Positions 12,236 to 14,901 of a stretch of 14,901 bases of DNA are shown piece by piece. Location: contig JAFHCF010000019.1 of the NCBI GenBank assembly GCA_048497495.1, forward strand, positions 1-14,901. Reading direction: 5' to 3'. This DNA comes from JAFHCF01 sp048497495 (GTDB lineage Bacteria; Pseudomonadota; Alphaproteobacteria; Rhizobiales; Ancalomicrobiaceae). Within the stretch, counting starts at the first letter, position 1. Every line of letters starts with the position of its first letter. Both the position numbers and the translations under genes were made by a program. Under the pieces are notes generated by a model. The model did not search any database, had not been told where the DNA came from, and was given only the letters and a program-made list of their open reading frames with translations.

Positions 12236-14710
12236 TCACGTCCCGCGTGGCTTCGCCCGGGTCGTCGGCGGGGCGGCCAGCGGGTCGTCGGGCCAGGGGT
12301 GGCGCGGGTAGCGGCCCTTCATCTCGGATTTGACCTCGCGCCACGAGCCGCGCCAGAAGCCGGGCAGGTCGCGGGTCAGTTGGATCGGCCGGTGGCCGGG
12401 TGACAGCAGTTCGACCAGCAGGCTCACCCGCCCGTCGCAGATCGCCGGGTGGCGGTCGAGGCCGTAGAGCTCCTGCACCCGGATCGAGATCGCCGGGCCG
12501 TTCTCGGCCTCGTAGTCGATCGCCACATTGGAGCCGGTCGGCGCGGTGAAATGGGTCGGCGCCTCGCGGTCGACGATGCGCTTGGCCTCCCAGTCGACCA
12601 GTCCGTCGATCCCCTGGGCCACGTCGCCCTCGCGGATGTCGGCGGGTGAGGTGCGGCCGATCACCCGCGGCGCCAGCCAGTCCTCGAGCGTCGCCAGAAG
12701 CCTCTCCTCCGACAGGTCCGGCAGACCGGTGACCCCGGCGCGGCGGACGTATTCGACCCGGTGGCGCAGCCGTTCGGCCCCCTTGCTCCACGGCAGCGAC
12801 GCCAGCCCCTTGGCCCGCACCGCCCCCATCAGGGCGCGGGCGACCAGCGCCGCGTCGGGCCTCTCGATCGGTTTCTCGGAGAGCACGACACGGCCGAGAC
12901 GGCGCACCCGCCGTGCCTTGACCCGGCCCGCCGCCTCGTCGAAGCCGACCTCGTCGTCCTCGACGATGTGATCGGCGAAATCGGCCTCGATGTCGGCGAG
13001 CCGCAAGGGGGCGGCGAGTAGGATGCGGGCCTCGCGCGCCGCTCCTTGCATCTCGGCGATGGCGAGGAAGGCTTCGCGCGCCAGCCCCTCGTGCGGTTCG
13101 AGCCGGCCGCCGCGCCCGCCGGCGAGCCGGAACGCGCCCGGCGCCCCGCGCGCCTGGGCGATCCGGTCGGGATAGGCGAGCGCCAGGATGCGGCCGCAGT
13201 CGGAGAGCCCTCCGGCGAAGTCGTCTGAAGTCGCCCGACCGGCGAGATCGGCCCAGCGCGCCGCCATGCGCCGCGCCTCTTCCGCCCGTGGGGCCCGATC
13301 GGCGCGGAAGCGCCGCACCCGCTCCTCGAGATCGACGCTCGTGCCGCCGAGGCCGCGTTCGGCGACGATCGCCGCGATCTCGGCGGCGAGCCTCGCGCCA
13401 CCGCCCGAGGCCGCCCGATGCACCATGTGGGCGAGGCGGGGATGGAGCGGCAGGCGGCGCAGCGCCCGGCCCTCGTCGGTGAGCCGGCCTTCGCCGTCGA
13501 GGGCGTCGAGCTCGCCGAGCAGCGCCACCGCCTCGTCCCAGGCGGGTTTGGGCGGCGGATCGAGGAAGGCGAGGGTGCCGGGGTCGCTCACGCCCCATTC
13601 GGCGAGATCGAGCACCAGCGAGGCGAGATCGGCCTCCAGCATCTCCGGCCGGTCGAAAGGGGCGAGCCCCGCCGTCTGCGGCTCCGCCCACAACCGCCAG
13701 CACACGCCCGGTTCGGTGCGCCCGGCACGTCCCCGGCGCTGATCCGCCGCCGCCCGGCTGACCCGGATGGTCTCGAGCCGGGTCAGCCCGGTGTCGGGCT
13801 CGTAGCGCGGGACGCGGGCGAGGCCGGCGTCGACGACGATCCGCACCCCCTCGATGGTCAGCGAGGTCTCGGCGATCGAAGTGGCGAGCACCACCTTGCG
13901 CCGTCCGGGCGCGGCGGGACGGATGGCGCGGTCCTGCTCGGCCGGCGTCAGAGCCCCGTAGAGCGGTGCGATGTCCACTCCGTCTCCGGCCCGGCCGCCG
14001 AGCGCCTCCGCCACCCGGCGGATCTCGCCCTGGCCGGGCAGGAACACCAGCACCGAGCCCGGATCGCTGTCGAGCGCCTTCGCCACCGCCGCCGCGACAT
14101 CGGCCTCCAGCCGTCCGTCGGGTCGGCGTGGGACGTAGCGGGTCTCGACCGGAAAGGCGCGGCCTTCCGAGGTGACCAGCGCCGCCGCGCCGAGGAGGTC
14201 CTTGACCCGCGCCCCGTCGAGCGTCGCCGACATCACGACGATGCGCAGATCCGGCCTGAGCGCGCCCTGCGCGTCGAGGGCGAGCGCCAGCCCGAGGTCG
14301 CCGTCGAGCGAGCGCTCGTGGAATTCGTCGAAGATCACGGCGGCGACACCGGTCAGTTCCGGATCGTCGAGGATGATGCGGGAGAACACCCCCTCGGTCA
14401 CCACCTCGATCCGCGTCGCCTTCGACACCCGGCTGTCCATGCGGACGCGGTAGCCGACGGTGGCGCCGACCGCCTCGCCCAGGGTCTCGGCCATCCGCGC
14501 GGCGGAGGCCCGCGCCGCCAGCCGCCGCGGCTCCAGCATGACGACGCGCCCGTCGCCCCGCCACGCCGCGTCGAGCAGCGCCAACGGCACCCGCGTCGTC
14601 TTGCCCGCCCCGGGCGGCGCCACCAGCACGGCGTTCGGCCCCGCCGCCAGCGCGGCGAGGAGGTCGGGCATCACGGCTTCGATCGGCAGGTCGGAGGGAG
14701 GAAGAGCCAT
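12236..14710 (-). CDS. hrpB: ATP-dependent helicase HrpB (DEAH/RHA family)
   Basis: This encodes 824 residues of HrpB, a bacterial member of the DEAH/RHA helicases with a presumed role in RNA handling; its exact substrate is not well defined. Motif I is APPGAGKTT (31-39), motif II is DEFH (128-131), the form typical of HrpB, and motif III is SATLDG (161-166). Motifs V and VI are ATSIAETSLTIEGVRIVVDAG with the preceding strand (about 276-296) and QRRGRAGRTEPG (324-335). The C-terminal HrpB domain ends with the characteristic GRYPRHPWPDDP. I chose the ATG at 14710 since ALPPSDLPIEAVMPDLL is where homologues usually start. An in-frame ATG at 14773 would add 21 Pro-rich residues encoded by a C-rich tract. 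Neither start has a strong ribosome site. It converges on glk. Confidence 0.95.
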   Translation of the reverse strand: MALPPSDLPIEAVMPDLLAALAAGPNAVLVAPPGAGKTTRVPLALLDAAWRGDGRVVMLEPRRLAARASAARMAETLGEAVGATVGYRVRMDSRVSKATRIEVVTEGVFSRIILDDPELTGVAAVIFDEFHERSLDGDLGLALALDAQGALRPDLRIVVMSATLDGARVKDLLGAAALVTSEGRAFPVETRYVPRRPDGRLEADVAAAVAKALDSDPGSVLVFLPGQGEIRRVAEALGGRAGDGVDIAPLYGALTPAEQDRAIRPAAPGRRKVVLATSIAETSLTIEGVRIVVDAGLARVPRYEPDTGLTRLETIRVSRAAADQRRGRAGRTEPGVCWRLWAEPQTAGLAPFDRPEMLEADLASLVLDLAEWGVSDPGTLAFLDPPPKPAWDEAVALLGELDALDGEGRLTDEGRALRRLPLHPRLAHMVHRAASGGGARLAAEIAAIVAERGLGGTSVDLEERVRRFRADRAPRAEEARRMAARWADLAGRATSDDFAGGLSDCGRILALAYPDRIAQARGAPGAFRLAGGRGGRLEPHEGLAREAFLAIAEMQGAAREARILLAAPLRLADIEADFADHIVEDDEVGFDEAAGRVKARRVRRLGRVVLSEKPIERPDAALVARALMGAVRAKGLASLPWSKGAERLRHRVEYVRRAGVTGLPDLSEERLLATLEDWLAPRVIGRTSPADIREGDVAQGIDGLVDWEAKRIVDREAPTHFTAPTGSNVAIDYEAENGPAISIRVQELYGLDRHPAICDGRVSLLVELLSPGHRPIQLTRDLPGFWRGSWREVKSEMKGRYPRHPWPDDPLAAPPTTRAKPRGT

Positions 14711-14724
14711 GGAGGCTTGATAGC

Positions 14725-14759
14725 GGGGGACGGCGCGGGGGGCCAGAGGGGGAGGGGGG
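14725..14759 (+). other. Potential G-quadruplex tract upstream of hrpB
   Basis: On the plus strand there are four G-runs of five or six bases (14725-14729, 14737-14742, 14748-14752, 14754-14759), separated by loops of 7, 5 and 1 bases. This satisfies the usual four-stranded pattern. It lies 15 bases upstream of the chosen hrpB start, with the G-rich strand as the hrpB template. Confidence 0.55.
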
Positions 14760-14773
14760 ATGGCGGTCGTCAT

Positions 14774-14901
14774 CGCCGGACAGGGTCCTTGGGGCGCTCA
14801 ACGGGCGAAGGCCATCGCCACAGGGTGGTCGCCCCTCTCGTGGGACCTTTGCACGGTATGATCGAATCCCTCTTTCGGCGTCCTCGCGCGATGGTTCGAG
14901 A
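14774..14901. other. Upstream region of hrpB to the window edge, no confirmed gene
   Basis: No certain gene lies in this last 128-base stretch. A plus-strand ATG at 14858 stays open to the window end (starting MIESLFRRPRAMVR) and could be the beginning of a divergent gene, but it lacks a good ribosome site. The same bases read TATGAT (14857-14862), a good -10 hexamer without a matching -35. Too little sequence remains to decide. Confidence 0.25.

Noticed and set aside
12216..14801. Minus-strand open frame overlapping hrpB in another frame
   Set aside because: Arg/Gly/Ala-rich shadow; the hrpB helicase motifs are all in the other frame.

Overview
The window is very GC-rich, and its genes look like chromosomal DNA of an alphaproteobacterium, probably of the order Hyphomicrobiales. 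The supporting signs are the addA end followed by trxA, a BMP-type nucleoside transporter fused into one operon with cdd, punA, deoA and deoB, a proteobacterial-type glucokinase, and hrpB. The taxonomic placement is inferred from gene content and protein style; no rRNA is present. I see no mobile-element gene, CRISPR array, tRNA or rRNA.

Layout. Plus strand, 1-1998: the C-terminal nuclease part of the AddA recombination helicase, cut by the window edge; then trxA (thioredoxin) and grpE (DnaK exchange factor), each with its own candidate promoter and each followed by a terminator-like hairpin. Minus strand, 10818 down to 2063: one long nucleoside uptake and breakdown operon. Its order is bmp (periplasmic binding protein), a double ABC ATPase, two permeases, cdd (cytidine deaminase), punA (purine nucleoside phosphorylase), a 39-codon reading frame that looks like the remains of deoC, deoA (thymidine phosphorylase) and deoB (phosphopentomutase). 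Several junctions overlap by 1 or 4 bases, so translation is probably coupled. Divergent from this operon is glk (glucokinase, plus strand, 11105-12124). Facing glk is hrpB (DEAH-type helicase, minus strand, 12236-14710). Between their two stop codons lies a pair of inverted 36-base palindromic repeats (12119-12231).

How the operon works together. Nucleosides would enter through the BMP/ABC importer. Cdd deaminates cytidine and deoxycytidine, and PunA and DeoA split purine nucleosides and thymidine/deoxyuridine by phosphorolysis. DeoB then converts the released (deoxy)ribose-1-phosphate to the 5-phosphate. Ribose-5-phosphate can enter the pentose phosphate pathway. Deoxyribose-5-phosphate normally needs the aldolase DeoC, and its usual slot here holds only the short frame. 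This probable in-frame collapse of deoC is the most interesting observation. The REPIN-like repeat pair, whose stems differ by paired compensatory changes and which supplies the glk stop codon, is the second. I found no evidence for a wholly new system; most of the window is recognisable metabolism and housekeeping.
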